In this document: one piece after another, positions 22,060 to 33,120 of the stretch
Position numbering within the stretch: position 1 is the first letter of the stretch
Layout: each line of letters begins with the position of its first letter
Origin: Oegoconia quadripuncta
Taxonomy: Eukaryota > Arthropoda > Insecta > Lepidoptera > Autostichidae
Length of the DNA: 64,000 bases
Assembly: GCA_949316235.1 (NCBI GenBank)
Contig: OX438751.1
Location: forward strand, 17,360,801 to 17,424,800
Direction of reading: 5' to 3'
Notes under the pieces: generated by a model
The model's database searches: none
Told to the model about the DNA's origin: nothing
Seen by the model: only the letters and a program-made list of their open reading frames with translations
Position numbers and translations under genes: made by a program

Positions 22060-22220
22060 ATTATGCGGGGTATTAATGATACCCTTATTTCCATAATGTG
22101 TGCATGAACACGTACGCGAGCAAGCGTGCTAATTGCTGATTATTGCTGAAACGTCTGCGCTACTCTTCAATTGCACTCGGCGCATTTACATGCAACAATA
22201 TGGTTTCTTTTAATACGTAC
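22060..22220. promoter_or_regulatory. Unique patch, candidate conserved non-coding DNA
   Basis: Contains GTATTAATGATACCC and a CGTGCTAATTGCTGATTATTGC stretch of homeodomain-type words, with no repeat or coding match. Confidence 0.2.
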
Positions 22221-23404
22221 TGTATCTTGATAATCGACTGTGTGAAACGTAATTATCTTACAATTATATAATTAGGGTTGATACCATGCTTACATTGTTG
22301 AATGTTAAATTTCAACGCGTTTCTTGCGCAACACTAACTTTGTTGTAGCAAATTATTCCTTAATTCGTGTGCCAATTATTTTTAATAATAAATAACGGTC
22401 TCATTGTGTTTTATTTTAAAACGTAAATAAACAAAAGGTTTATTTGTTTATTCCCAGCGATCATTGCGATTCCACACATTGAAACTAGGTTAACTGATAT
22501 TTTTTACGTTTAACTTATGAATTTTACTAAAGGTTACACAAGATTAAGTAATTTTCCCGACATCTTAAAAGCCCGCCTAGTGAATTTAAAAATAAAGCAA
22601 GCGGTCCTTAGAAGTAATCAGTTAGTATACAGGGTGTAAGGTAATTTAATATATTCATTTGAAGGAGTTAAATTCGAACAATTCCAATAAATGAAGTCAT
22701 TTGGGATCATACCCTAAAAGGAGTCGTTTAAGTTCGAGTAAGTTCGAGTAGATAATTGTTGATTTTTTCAAAATTCTATCAAAAAATAAAATTTATAAGA
22801 ATTACTAAACATTTTCCGCTTTAATTATTATCTTCGTTTATTGCCTGTGGTCCGATCGCCGAGTTCTATTAGTTCATTTTTTTGTCTGTGGTTCTATCAA
22901 TCGGACCATCATTAAAAAAATATGAAATTGTATTGGTACTGGATCTACTGGAATAGTAGTACCAAGATAAATATTTTTACCCAAATTAACATTATTTAGA
23001 AAGAAAAAAATACTTAATTAAATGAATAAAATTTATTTAAAACTTTTTTTAATCACAAGACGATCTAAAAAAAATATTTTGTTTCTTTAAACTACATTGA
23101 ACTAATAATATTATGTTGTAAGTTAACAAATTCTAATTATTCTTTTAAGTTACCTTAAAGCTATGAAAAGCCTGTTAAAATTGCTGTAAATTGTCTAATA
23201 CACACGTAGTAATAAACATCAAATAATTTTTAATTTGTGGTGAAATTTTTATTTAAAAATATTCATATGGACTGAGCAAAAATTACAGAAATGACTTCCT
23301 TGTATCATTATAGTTACCCAACAAGATACAAAATTATGCTAATTGAAAAAAAAAACAATAATTAACACAAGTAGGTATTGGTCTGATTTCGACACGTAAA
23401 AGAA
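22221..23404. other. AT-rich gene-less interval
   Basis: Nothing recognisable, apart from GGTCCGATCGCC at 22850 and CGGACCATC at 22904, weakly inverted relative to each other. 23496-24202 is similar. Confidence 0.55.
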
Positions 23405-23495
23405 TAGAACCAACCTGTCTCTTCCCGTGGGCATCGTAAAAGGCGACTATGGGATTTTCCATCAAAAACCATCTATAGTCCTTTATTGAACTAGA
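23405..23495 (+). repeat. Repeat M fragment
   Basis: CTCTTCCCGTGGGCATCGTA, AAAGGCGACTATGGGATTTT and ACCATCTATAGTC. Similar pieces are at 25530-25670 and 29560-29910. Confidence 0.55.
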
Positions 23496-24202
23496 CGTTT
23501 GGTAATTCTAATCGTAATTTGTTTAATTAAACTGATTTTTCTTCAATTAGAAGTACTTATAAATTATAACTAAATGCATTTTTACTGTCTGTACCTTATA
23601 CCTTTAATCTTGTTTTGGTATTCGTGTAAATAATGGTATTCGTAAGGAATAGAAAAAAATATGACTATAAATAAATTCAAACAAATACCAGGGGTATTAG
23701 TTTTTGGTATTAGATCGAAATAAATCCTCTAGATAGATTCCTCCAAAGGAATGTATCAAATTACTTGTCACCCTGTAGAACGTAATATCGTGAGAATTAT
23801 TAGTTTCACCACCTCTGTTATTACGTAATAGTATTTGAAATAAGCTTGGATATAAGCAAACATTCTCATTCATTGTTGCAAACATCTTAGGACGATTTAT
23901 CAGCGAAATCCTTGAATCTTAGGAGATCCATTATTGATACAACAATTATTCTTATCTACCGAAATCTCCAAAACAACAAATAAAAATCATTACATTCAAT
24001 AACCTGTAAAATCGCGAAAAAATTATGTACAATTTGGTTTGTGAATCCAGTCCCAGTTCAAACATTTTCAATTTTGTCGAACATCTTTCTATTATATTCA
24101 GGGTAAGTATCAATACAATCTTATTTCAAAGGCATTATTAAAACTATAAAATAAAAATTTTGAATTACCTACCTCCCGGGGAAAAAATGCTTATATCATC
24201 AA

Positions 24203-24300
24203 GACAGACCAAACAAACATTGTTAAATATCTTCGGAACCAATTTTCATCAAACATAGCTAAGAACCACCTCGCGACCACTAACTTCCGAAAATACGAGA
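24203..24300 (+). repeat. Repeat F fragment
   Basis: GAACCAATTTTCATCAAACA and TAGCTAAGAACCACCTCGCG. Confidence 0.5.
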
Positions 24301-24589
24301 CCGCTTTCCAATTTAGCGCTATGTCATGCCACTGACAGATAGGATTCACACTTTTCACAACCTTTCTTTTGCATCTGGGAGTAAAAATGCCCTACCCAAC
24401 CCGTGTAATAAACTTTTTAATCCATTTGGTGAATCCGGAAGTCACAGAGGCTAAAGTTAAAGTTCATATACTAAAACAGCAACATTTAATGTACGTATGC
24501 AAGTCTCTGCTTGTACGTAGTTCGAAACGGTCATAATCATAAGTTACATGCAATTGCACTTCCTTCCTACGTCCCGATATCATTGAACT

Positions 24590-24850
24590 AAGATCGATAT
24601 CACCTACACAGGCTAACGTCAAATAGCAAGAATTTATGATTCGCGTAGCATACTTGCTGCACAGGCGTCGTGACCAGCCGCGGGGTGCGGGGAAAGGGGT
24701 GGTTGTCGGTGAGAACAAAGAGCGGCAGTTCAAACGCGCCGCCGCCGCATGCCCGCTAATAAGCAATAAACAAGGGGGCGGAGTCCGAGGGCGCACCTGA
24801 GGGATCACCTCACGCCGCGATACCAGCATCTCCGTGTGCGCGCGCGCAGC
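24590..24850. promoter_or_regulatory. GC-rich unique block
   Basis: The sharpest GC rise outside the T-box exon on the left half (GCGCCGCCGCCGCATGCCCG near 24745, CGCGCGCGC near 24840). A 121-codon minus frame covers it but is not recognisable and is likely compositional. It could be a CpG-rich regulatory island or an unrecognised exon. Confidence 0.25.
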
Positions 24851-25054
24851 GATAACGTACTGCTGATATGGGTTGGTAATGCGTGTGAATTCTTTTTCTT
24901 ATAAATCAACAATGATTCAATGATTTATAAATGGTAGATGTAACAGGAGGATTCTGAGACCTAAGTGGGAGTAGGTACTTATAGTCTAACTGGCCGCGCG
25001 ACGCTACCCGAAATGTGTGCTAAACGAGACCTACTTATACAGATGCGATAAACG

Positions 25055-25175
25055 TTTGTGTCGCGCGAGATAATAGTTGTCCTGCTCATTCACTTGGACG
25101 AAATATACAACTTTCCCACTCTCACTTCTACTTCGCGCGCAACCTACGATGTCATGTTACGTGGGCTGGAAGTGT
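25055..25175. repeat. Repeat N
   Basis: GCGAGATAATAGTTGTCCTG, CTCATTCACTTGGACGAAAT, ATACAACTTTCCCACTCTCA and CGATGTCATGTTACG; recurs at 44237-44340. Confidence 0.65.
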
Positions 25176-25529
25176 TACAGCCACCGCCGCCGTGTGGCCC
25201 GCGTGTACCTAATAAACTACTAGACCTACTTACTGTTGTACAGTTGAACGTAGATTACTTTCGTGGACATCGACTTTACTTGATGATAGCATCAATGGGT
25301 CAACCATACCAAACATATTCATGGTAAGTCACGGCAACTCGATGTTGCAAAGACAATTTCACTGTTTATTTTTTTCGTGAGTAACACGGGGCACGTGTCA
25401 GAGATTCTCCAATTTGGTTTTCGAGGAGCACCATACACGGACCGTTGATTGTATTCTTTTCTACATTGCCCAGGTGTACGTCACAGCCTGTCACGATCGT
25501 ATCCTGTGACTAGAACCACTCTAGAACTC

Positions 25530-25670
25530 TCTTCCCGTGGGTATCGTAAAAGACGACTATGCGACTTTCCACCAAAAAACATCTACCTATAGCCTTACAC
25601 GTTTTAACAAAGACGATGTCCTTACCCCTGTCACATGTGTATTTCTCTATATTTCATAGTATGTCCTTAC
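25530..25670 (+). repeat. Repeat M
   Basis: CTCTTCCCGTGGGTATCGTA, AAAGACGACTATGCGACTTT, CATCTACCTATAGCCTTACA and ATTTCTCTATATTTCATA. Confidence 0.58.
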
Positions 25671-25859
25671 TTATAAGGACATAGACATTTGTGCTAACTT
25701 TCGGAGAGAAATTCTGAATTTATGTTAAAATTTACAAAGGTCAAAACGTACGGCAATTGTCAGTTGTTAGCTTGAGTTAACACTGTGTTTGGACTTTGAA
25801 TATCAGATTTACACGATTGTGATAATCTTCATGAATTAACCATAATCTTCTCGACAGCA

Positions 25860-26215
25860 ATGGTTCCTAGTTCAATATTCGCACCTAAGTGACAAGCAAG
25901 AAAACACGTCCGCGCCATAGGAAGGTCATGACGCATCAAAACCAGAACGGGCGATAGGAACGTACGATAAGAAAGACAGAAATATACAGCGAGTGCGTCT
26001 TCAGGTACCGAATTTTGGTCTGTTATCTGATCTGGCTGATGCCGCGCCGTGCACTTTGACCGAACGTAACCGTATGCATAGAATCGTGCGCGTGCGGCTC
26101 ACCGGTTCTATCGTATGGAATTGACGCCTTCGTTTGCCCTGATTCGATAACCGCATTGGGGAAGCTGAAGCGAAAACTTGACAAGTGAGTCAGCCTAAGC
26201 AGATTGAGTTAACGG
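25860..26215. promoter_or_regulatory. GC-richer unique block with an NK2-like palindrome
   Basis: The sequence shows no repeat match. ACTTGACAAGTG at 26176-26187 gives two opposed CAAGT words, the core bound by NK2 homeodomain proteins. A second stretch at 26580-26740 has similar composition. Function is inferred. Confidence 0.25.
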
Positions 26216-26272
26216 TGTTTTTACATGTTTCAAGTATGGCCCAATTTGACAAATAAATAATAAATAAATAAA

Positions 26273-26533
26273 TAAATATCCTTAGACATACACACAGCGC
26301 CATCTAGTTCCACAGTAAGCAACTATATGCTTGTGTTGTGGATACCAGATGGTTGATATAATACATAAATACATTTTTTTTGTAAATAAATACTTATTAT
26401 AAATGAAAACATCCATAACTCGGGTACACATGTCCGTATTCATCACACAAACATATGCCCCTAGCGGGATTCGAACCCGCAACCTTTTGGTATAGTGGTC
26501 AGAGTTGCTAACCATTACACCAAACAGGTCGTT
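26273..26533 (-). mobile_element. SINE-C, near full-length
   Basis: 3' end CAGCGCCATCTAGTTCCACA, middle CATAACTCGGGTACACATGT, antisense B box GCGGGATTCGAACCCGCAAC, antisense A box TAACCATTACACCAAACAGG. About 260 bp, related to SINE-A in head and layout. Confidence 0.8.
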
Positions 26534-27057
26534 ATAACATTCTAGCATTAAGGTGGCAGAATACTTTTCTATGTTTCTCAGTGCCGTAAGACTCTTAAAT
26601 TTCGCCCCACGCCGCCCGAAATCCATCTCCATTCATATCAATTTAACCAACGAAGTTTGGCAACGTCGTCCGATATCTCCGGGGACACATGTCGCTCGAC
26701 AAATATTGCCTAGTCGGGCGGGACGCGGCTTTACATGCTTATTTTACAGATTAACCTCTCTAGAAAAAAAATTGCGGTATCTAGATATTGTTATTGGTTT
26801 ACAGTTACATTTTGGAACAACACAATATTTACATGTCTGCCTCAAAAAGTGAGGCTTTTTAGGGTATTTTGAAACAGCTAACTCTAAGGATTCTGAAAAT
26901 ACTTTTATTATATTTTTCTAGTCTATTTTAATAATCCAGTGGTTTATACATATAGTATAGCTGAAATTTTACTAGAAATATCCTTTACCATCCTCGCCTC
27001 CCTGATCTCCTAGGTTGGGATAGCAGCCATTGAGTCGTGATTACCGGAAAACCTTTT

Positions 27058-27295
27058 TATCGCCTCGGTGGCTCCATGTATACAATTGTATACAGGGTGT
27101 CGGAGATAAGTTAGCCAGTTCCCCCAACTATTTGGGTTTCTAAATCAGTACGCTTCCACCTTCGGCCTCATCTCACTTAATATCAGGCGTGATTGAGGTC
27201 AAGTACTAACCCGTTGTGTATTAAAAAAAAAATATAGGGTTTACTAATCGGAAAGCGTGGGTTCCATACACAGGTTCGCCCCTTAGGTTTCTTAA
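27058..27295 (+). mobile_element. SINE-B short copy followed by a second SINE-B head piece
   Basis: 27058-27231 has the head (GCCTCGGTGGCTCCATG) joined by deletion to the 3' body and an A-tract. 27235-27290 then reads TATAGGGTTTACTAATCGG...GGGTTCC, the middle of another head. It may be one copy interrupted by another. Confidence 0.6.
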
Positions 27296-27306
27296 GACCG
27301 TATTAA

Positions 27307-27425
27307 TAAACCGTTCTCAAGATTGAGATGACCTTAACTTGACGCTTGAGAAATTAAAACAGTATCAAAAAAAATTGTATTGAGACTGAGACACTATCTC
27401 AATCTCAAGATCAATTTTAATATGG
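27307..27425. mobile_element. MITE-like element, short form
   Basis: AATAAACCGTTCTCAAGATT, then ACCTTAACTTGACGCTTGAG, as at 4054-4105, and the right end CTCAATCTCAAGATCAATTT. About 230 bp shorter than the 4052-4402 copy. Confidence 0.5.
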
Positions 27426-28784
27426 CCTTAGAGCTATTGTTATTCCTGCGCAATAAACACATACATACCAACTTTAACTGCTCTATTTTCGTAAATGGTT
27501 ATTCCACTATCAATGCAATTAAGTTTTGGAAAGTTTTTTAATGTAAAAAATATAGAAAAAATGGATCTAATAGTCTACTATATTAGCTATTATTGCTACA
27601 GTAACAAATTCCACTATTAAATTATTTATTTACATTATTTCGTTTTCAAAAGACAGTCTGCTTGTACACTCACGTTCTAAATGGCAGTCATAGTCCGAAT
27701 TCAAAGGATAAATTTTTTTTCGAACACTTGAATTTGTAAAGAATAATAATACCTTATATTCTTGTACACAAGAATAAAGGCTCCTACAGGAGACCGTATA
27801 TTACATAAGAATGGTACTCGATTATAAATACAAAAATTTTCCAAAAAAAATATCTTTTGAACTTGGACCACTTGGATTATACGTAACTACTATCTATTTC
27901 TATGCAGTATTCCAATCTTCATTTGCGAGACCTACCCAACTATCACTACTGCAATTCAACGTAAACTATAATTGAAGTATCTACTTTACCAGTAGGAAAA
28001 ACGTCTTAAAAACTTATTATTCCATCCATAGACGCGAAACGTCAATTATTAAACCTATTTTGCAAATCCGTTACTAATAAAATAATTGGTCACAATGATA
28101 GCCCCGCAATACTGTCGGTGGGGAGATCATCGAACTATTGCGTGAATTTGATGCAATAAGCGGACGGTTACAATCACAAATGCATTAAAGACTCTGTGCT
28201 CTGTCATTATCCACAGATTCCCAACTCAACAAAAAAGCGCATGGTTTTCAAATAAAACAATCGTATCGTATTTTTCTTGGAACAACGCGATTTGGAATGC
28301 TCTGGTGAATACTACGATTTGCAATGCTCCACTTAAATGGTCAATAGTGGCCACGCTTGAGCCATTATCATTATTAGAGCCCAGATTCCGTCTGTCTGTT
28401 TGTCTTAGTATAGCCTTGAGGAATTTTAAAATAATTTTCTTTATTTTCTTAGGAAAATTTACAGTTGTGAAAATAGTCACTTTTTGGAAGATTTCAGCAT
28501 TTGGGAGAAGAAAAAGAGTTCAGAAATAAACAAGTGTACGAACGGTAAGCTCGAGAGGGAATGCCTCAGCCGCCACGCAGGGACATTTCCAGGTTAGAAT
28601 TTTGACAACAATTATATAGCTCTTTTATGGCCTTTCAACCTTGTCATCATTTGTATCAAAAATGACTTTAACATCTTTTAGGTGACATCATAACTAGGTA
28701 CTACCTGATTTCGGATATTTGGAGACAAATATATACCATAACCAAAAGCGTCATAGACTACGATACATAATTTAATAGCATTGT
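27426..28784. other. AT-rich gene-less interval
   Basis: No gene seen. A slightly GC-richer patch at 28090-28195 (ATAGCCCCGCAATACTGTCG) may be unique conserved DNA. Confidence 0.5.
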
Positions 28785-28857
28785 TAATCATCATCATCAT
28801 CGACCCATAAACATCCCACTGCAGGGATATAGGCCTTCCCTCGTCTATGAGGGAGAA
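28785..28857 (-). mobile_element. LINE 3'-end fragment
   Basis: Reverse orientation of the same LINE end: it starts (on +) with ATCATCATCATCATCGACCC, then TAAACATCCCACTGCAGGG and GGCCTTCCCTCGTCTATGAG. Confidence 0.65.
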
Positions 28858-28946
28858 TTTTTAATATTTAATTAAAATTATAAAATTCACAATTTCTCAA
28901 CCACTAGTATTTACTGTTCTCTTTCATTAATAACTAAAGTGTCATC

Positions 28947-29151
28947 CTATGGAACTTGCTAACTATGTAAACAAAAGACGATCTCAGATCTCTCTCGTAC
29001 TTACTTGTTTTTTACTTTCGGTATTTTATTATTCGATATGGTTTGACATAAGTAAAGGAGTAAGTAAGAGTCTTGCCCATAATAATTAAATTCATCATTC
29101 AGAGACAATTTCAATATGGCAGTTTGTTTACATAGTTAGCCAGTTCCATAG
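28947..29151. mobile_element. MITE with 28-bp terminal inverted repeats
   Basis: Left end CTATGGAACTTGCTAACTAT then GTAAACAAA; right end in reverse CTATGGAACTGGCTAACTAT then GTAAACAAA. Total 205 bp, non-coding. Confidence 0.75.
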
Positions 29152-29559
29152 AGCGTTAGTTTACGTGAAACTGTTATTAACAATGGTATGAAAAACCTAA
29201 GTAGATATCCAACTCGTGCACGACCTGCGAACAGCTGAATTGTATTTTACCCGTGGACCTAGTTGTTAGGCTGTCTTCTGTCGATCAGTACTGACGGCGC
29301 CTCTCCGCACCACGTCATTCACAACAACCACTACATACCTACATAATCATGCAAATTTGCACCAACTACTCTGTCAATCTCAAACATTTCATATTACGCT
29401 AGCTGTTCTAACCTGGGTTACCTGGAACTACTTGTGTAACTAATATATTTTTATGTATATTTGCAATGAGATATTTGCCTGGCAGATCGTGGAATGTTAG
29501 TGCAGAGGTAAGAATAATATAAGAGCCGTGTAGTTTCCAGCAAGTAAAAAAAATTACTC

Positions 29560-29915
29560 TATCTCTTCCAGTGGATGTTGTAAAAGGCAACTCAATACTT
29601 CCCCTTTTGGACACATGGCCCCTTTTGGAACAGCTCATTTCAAGAGAGGAGGACTTAGAGAAGAGCAAAGTGATCATACTTAGAATAATTAATCAACTAA
29701 ATGCAACTTAAGTAGGTACTTTTTATTATGAGTTGTATTCGTTAGTTTTATTATTATCATTATTATTTTTGTAATTGTATTCTATTATAATAATAGTGGA
29801 ATGTTTACACCGAAAATATCTACCTATACCATAGACTTGCACGATATCAACGGCGATGGGCCCACCCGTTGCTACATGTGCATTTCTGTATATTTCAGAA
29901 GGGATGTTTTAAGCA
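29560..29915 (+). repeat. Repeat M, interrupted
   Basis: TCTCTTCCAGTGGATGTTGT, AAAAGGCAACTCAATACTT, then after unrelated AT-rich DNA ATCTACCTATACCATAGACT and ATTTCTGTATATTTCAGAAG. Confidence 0.5.
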
Positions 29916-30733
29916 TAATGCTTTTATATCTGGACACCAAACGCATAGTTTGGGATTAATTGCATGACAATATATACTTATATATATTTTGTTGCACTAT
30001 TCACAGCGGATTTTTGTTTCGCTATTGGGCATTAATAATGGTTAAACGAAAATGTCGATAGTGCATTGGTAAATTGCGTGCTTGTTTCGATCTTTGCTGT
30101 CACGTGCAGCATGTACCTACCAAGATCCGCAAAAATTTATTATTTACGCCTGCTAACTGTCACCGAAATTTAACCATAAATATTGACACGGTCAGACTTA
30201 TCGTCATATATATTGAACTTAAAATCTGTAGTAGGGTAGACCGAGGCGATTAGGATCGGTGGGTGAATCGGATCAAAATAAGCATAACTGTTAAATTCAA
30301 AAGTTCGCGGCTAGGTACAGGTAGCCAATCGGAGTCTCGTGTTGGCTTTGGTTTCCCCGAGCGCCGCAACAGTGACAGCCATTGGATAAATCTCATGCGC
30401 CATTCTCGGCGACGGTTCCCGAAGAGTCGTTCGTGCGAGTGTGTTATGATTTTGCCTCTGATCTAAAAAACGTGTTTATACTTTTTGTGTTTAAATAGAA
30501 AGTACTTGGGTGAAGGTAAGTACTTATTACTAGGTATTGCTAAAAGGGAGTATTGTTGTATAATTTGATTTAATTTAAACTTTATTTAAAGGTATGTTTA
30601 CGTTAGACATAAATATTGTAAACCGGTGATATGAGGCTATTCGGATCACCAGATTGGGGGTGAATGGGATCACAATTTTGAACAAGCTTTTTATATATTT
30701 ATACTTATAATATACTGTGTTTATATGTTATAC

Positions 30734-31282
30734 ATGGTTCGCACATATAAGAGGAAGATTAGTCAAGGTGAGTGGATCTCACAAAACATGGTTGAAGCTG
30801 CTAACAAAGTACTGACTAAACATCTGTCAAAACGTCGGGCTGCCGAGTTACACAATGTCCCGTTTACAAGCTTACAGAGAAGAGTCACACTCTCCCGTGG
30901 GACAATAAAACGTCGAGGTGGAGAGCCAGCTTTGAACGAGGAAGCGGAGAAGATATTTGCTGAGCGGTTAGTGCATTTAGAAATCCGTGGATTTGGGCTC
31001 ACACCTAAATCGCCTTCCTAAAAAGCCTAAAAAGCGGATTTCAAGTGATAATTTTTATCCTACGAAATAAATATTTTTTTGATTTGATTTGAATCTATAC
31101 GTAAGTACGCCTTTGAATTTGTTGAGCGCCAGAAAGTACCACATAAATTTAATAAAAAAGCTAAAATGGCAGGGCAAGACTTGTTTCATCGATTCCTCAA
31201 AAGGAATTCACATTTAACTATACGAAAACTTGAGGGTCTCAAAGGGACATACAAATGTGATCTCTGCAATGCCTGTGATTAG
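30734..31282 (+). pseudogene. pogo/jerky-type transposase, DNA-binding part only, interrupted
   Basis: The frame starts MVRTYKRKISQGEW and continues through a helix-turn-helix of psq/CENP-B type (SKRRAAELHNVPFTSLQRRV) to LEIRGFGLTPKS. It then stops at 31019-31021 in inserted DNA. The same frame resumes at 31097 as IRKYAFEFVERQKVPHKF, then KMAGQDLFHRFLKRNS, the start of the second (Tc5/CENP-B-type) helix-turn-helix, and ends at TAG 31280-31282. The family normally continues with a DDE catalytic domain, which is absent. Transposases of this family bind their transposon ends through these two domains. The gene is dead as a transposase. Whether the first 96 codons are still expressed cannot be told. 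Confidence 0.8.
31010..31094 (+). mobile_element. LINE 3'-end fragment inserted in the transposase gene
   Basis: About 80 bp ending GAAATAAATATTTTTTTGATTTGATTTGA splits the transposase frame. The poly-(GATTT) tail resembles the (GATTTT)n end at 16080-16135, typical of CR1/L2-like LINE ends. The family is inferred from the tail only. The sequence quoted is interrupted here: its diagnostic part is TTTGATTTGATTTG. Confidence 0.55.
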
Positions 31283-32142
31283 TGGTCTCATTAATGGAAC
31301 GCTAAATATTTTTAAAATTAATTTAAAGTTTATTTTCGACACAAATATTTTATTTATTTGTTTGAACCGATTTGCCCTTTACATATGGGGCGAATCGGAT
31401 ATTTAGAGGTTTAGATTTTTTGTTTGTCAAAGTTGACATTTTAGTTTAATTTTAGTTTTGGTTATTGAATGTTGTCTTCAAGAGGCTAATATTATGTTGT
31501 ATTAATTATTAAGAAAAATATATAATTGGAAGATTGATATTTATGTTGTTAATTGTTAAACAATGATGACATCGAACGCTGGTTATAGACAAGTTGTAAA
31601 AATATCACATAGATGCTACTCTAATGACACCAGTGGTAGAGGATCTCAATTATATGATTTAGTTTATTCTTAATTATGTTCTTAATTTTATTATTAATTC
31701 AAAATAACAGTGTTATGCCTAAGTTTTGTTTGATCCGATTCACCCCTGAAAATGGGGCGAATCGGATTTTGTGAATCTTTTTGTTTGTTAACTCTCAAAG
31801 TTCAAATTTTAAGTTGATTTTTACTTTGACCATTGAATTTTGTTTAGCGATAACTGATGTATCTAGTTCAGCATTAAAAAATAATGTACCTGTTTAAGAA
31901 GTTGTATTTATATAACCTCAAACAAAAATTGATCCGATTCGCCTCGGTCTACCCTATTTGGGAGATTGCTTTACAATATAATTAATTGCAGAGACTCTAC
32001 CATGCAAAATAAGTAAAATTAAGAGAGATTTTCATATTCTTTTTGCATCAGTATCAAGTATTACAGAACAAGTCCCTGCCTTGAGCAGACATTTGAGAAT
32101 ATCATTTCATACAATACATCACATATTAATAGAAGGAAAGAA

Positions 32143-32250
32143 ATAATAAAATTTATTTAAACCCATCTCCTGACCCTAACAATCAGGTATAATTTACACA
32201 GTGGAGACACATACAAAAAGTAAACATTGCGTTTGCCATCTAATTGCCGG
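32143..32250 (-). repeat. Repeat J
   Basis: AATTTATTTAAACCCATCTC, ACAATCAGGTATAATTTACA, CAGTGGAGACACATACAAAA and GCGTTTGCCATCTAATTGCC. Confidence 0.62.
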
Positions 32251-32354
32251 TGTCGTATGGCGGAGTCAAAAAGGTGTCCAATTCAGCATGGGTTGTAGCC
32301 GTTCACTACAACGCTAATGACGCACGGACACTGGTCAACAAATACACATTATCA

Positions 32355-32515
32355 TTATATCAGCCGAAAGATATCCACTGCTGGACAGGGGCCTCCCCCA
32401 AAGATCTCCACTACGATCGGTCCTGCGCAGCCCGGAAGACGCAGCGTAGGCAGGCCCCCCACGAGGTGGACCGACGATTTGGTAAGATCACGGGAAGCCG
32501 CTGGATGCCTAATAC
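32355..32515. mobile_element. Rearranged RTE-type LINE fragment with inverted halves
   Basis: 32358-32432 is antisense to the RTE C-terminus (GATATCCACTGCTGGACAGG is antisense to ...VQQWIS). 32433-32510 is sense for the segment just before it (RRSVGRPPTRWTDDLVRSRE). The two pieces therefore point in opposite directions at a junction near 32432. Confidence 0.7.
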
Positions 32516-32864
32516 AACTTATAATAATTATAATTAACAGGAGTAATCAGCAAGATGTGAGAGGATACATACGTGTGCCAACATCTCTTTCTCTCAGTAA
32601 TATAATAACAGTATCATGGTTGCACTTTTGAACCATTTCACTATCAACAGTAAAGTAGTTCCGGTCTCCCCTATACTCTAACTATTTCAGTTAAAAAGGA
32701 ATCACTCAAATCGATTACCTACTGAACTTTAACTAATCAGTGTACCTATATAACTAGAAGAATTAAATATTTTCACGACGAAATAGAACAATTTCCATTT
32801 TATGCGTTGGTTTAAATAAGATAAATCGGCTATCAATTTATTGTTGCCTCGTTCCCTACAAAGT

Positions 32865-33120
32865 TCACCTAGATGCCACGCTGCATCAATCGTCTGGACA
32901 ATGTCGATAACAAAGCAATTGTTGGGAACTCCGTGACGGAGTAATTCGTCGTTTCCCTTGCTGGACGCGACGATTAGCCCAGCTCTATTTACTTGTCTAT
33001 CCGCTGACCGAGCTGGCAGCTGACGCCGGATGCGCTCGACAGACGGACACCGTTACTGCATCGACTTAGAAAAACGTTTGCCTCCGACAACCGACCTGTC
33101 TATGCCAGCCAGACTGAACG
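32865..33120. promoter_or_regulatory. Unique GC-richer block
   Basis: Unique-looking sequence with TCGATAACAAAGCAATTG, GAGTAATTCGTCG and GACGATTAGCCC words. An 80-codon plus frame that starts in it is not recognisable. Confidence 0.22.

Larger units (their letters stand above)
30234..31954 (+). mobile_element. pogo/Tigger-like DNA transposon, both ends present
   Basis: The element begins GGGTAGACCGAGGCGA at 30234 and ends with its inverse at 31954. The 24-bp terminal inverted repeats differ at 2 positions. It is flanked on both sides by TA (30232-30233 and 31955-31956), the target duplication of the Tc1/mariner superfamily. The word GGGGCGAATCGGAT or close variants recurs near 30259, 30656, 31387, 31731 (inverted) and 31754, like subterminal transposase sites. 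It carries a broken transposase (30734-31282) and no catalytic DDE region, so it cannot move without help. Confidence 0.85.

Noticed and set aside
24464..24829. 121-codon minus frame as a gene
   Set aside because: The frame runs through a CpG-rich block and shows low-complexity residues without a recognisable domain; no splice signals were paired.
26282..26632. 116-codon minus frame
   Set aside because: It is the translation of a SINE-C copy.
32244..32631. Two overlapping plus frames as genes
   Set aside because: Both are read through the rearranged RTE fragment.
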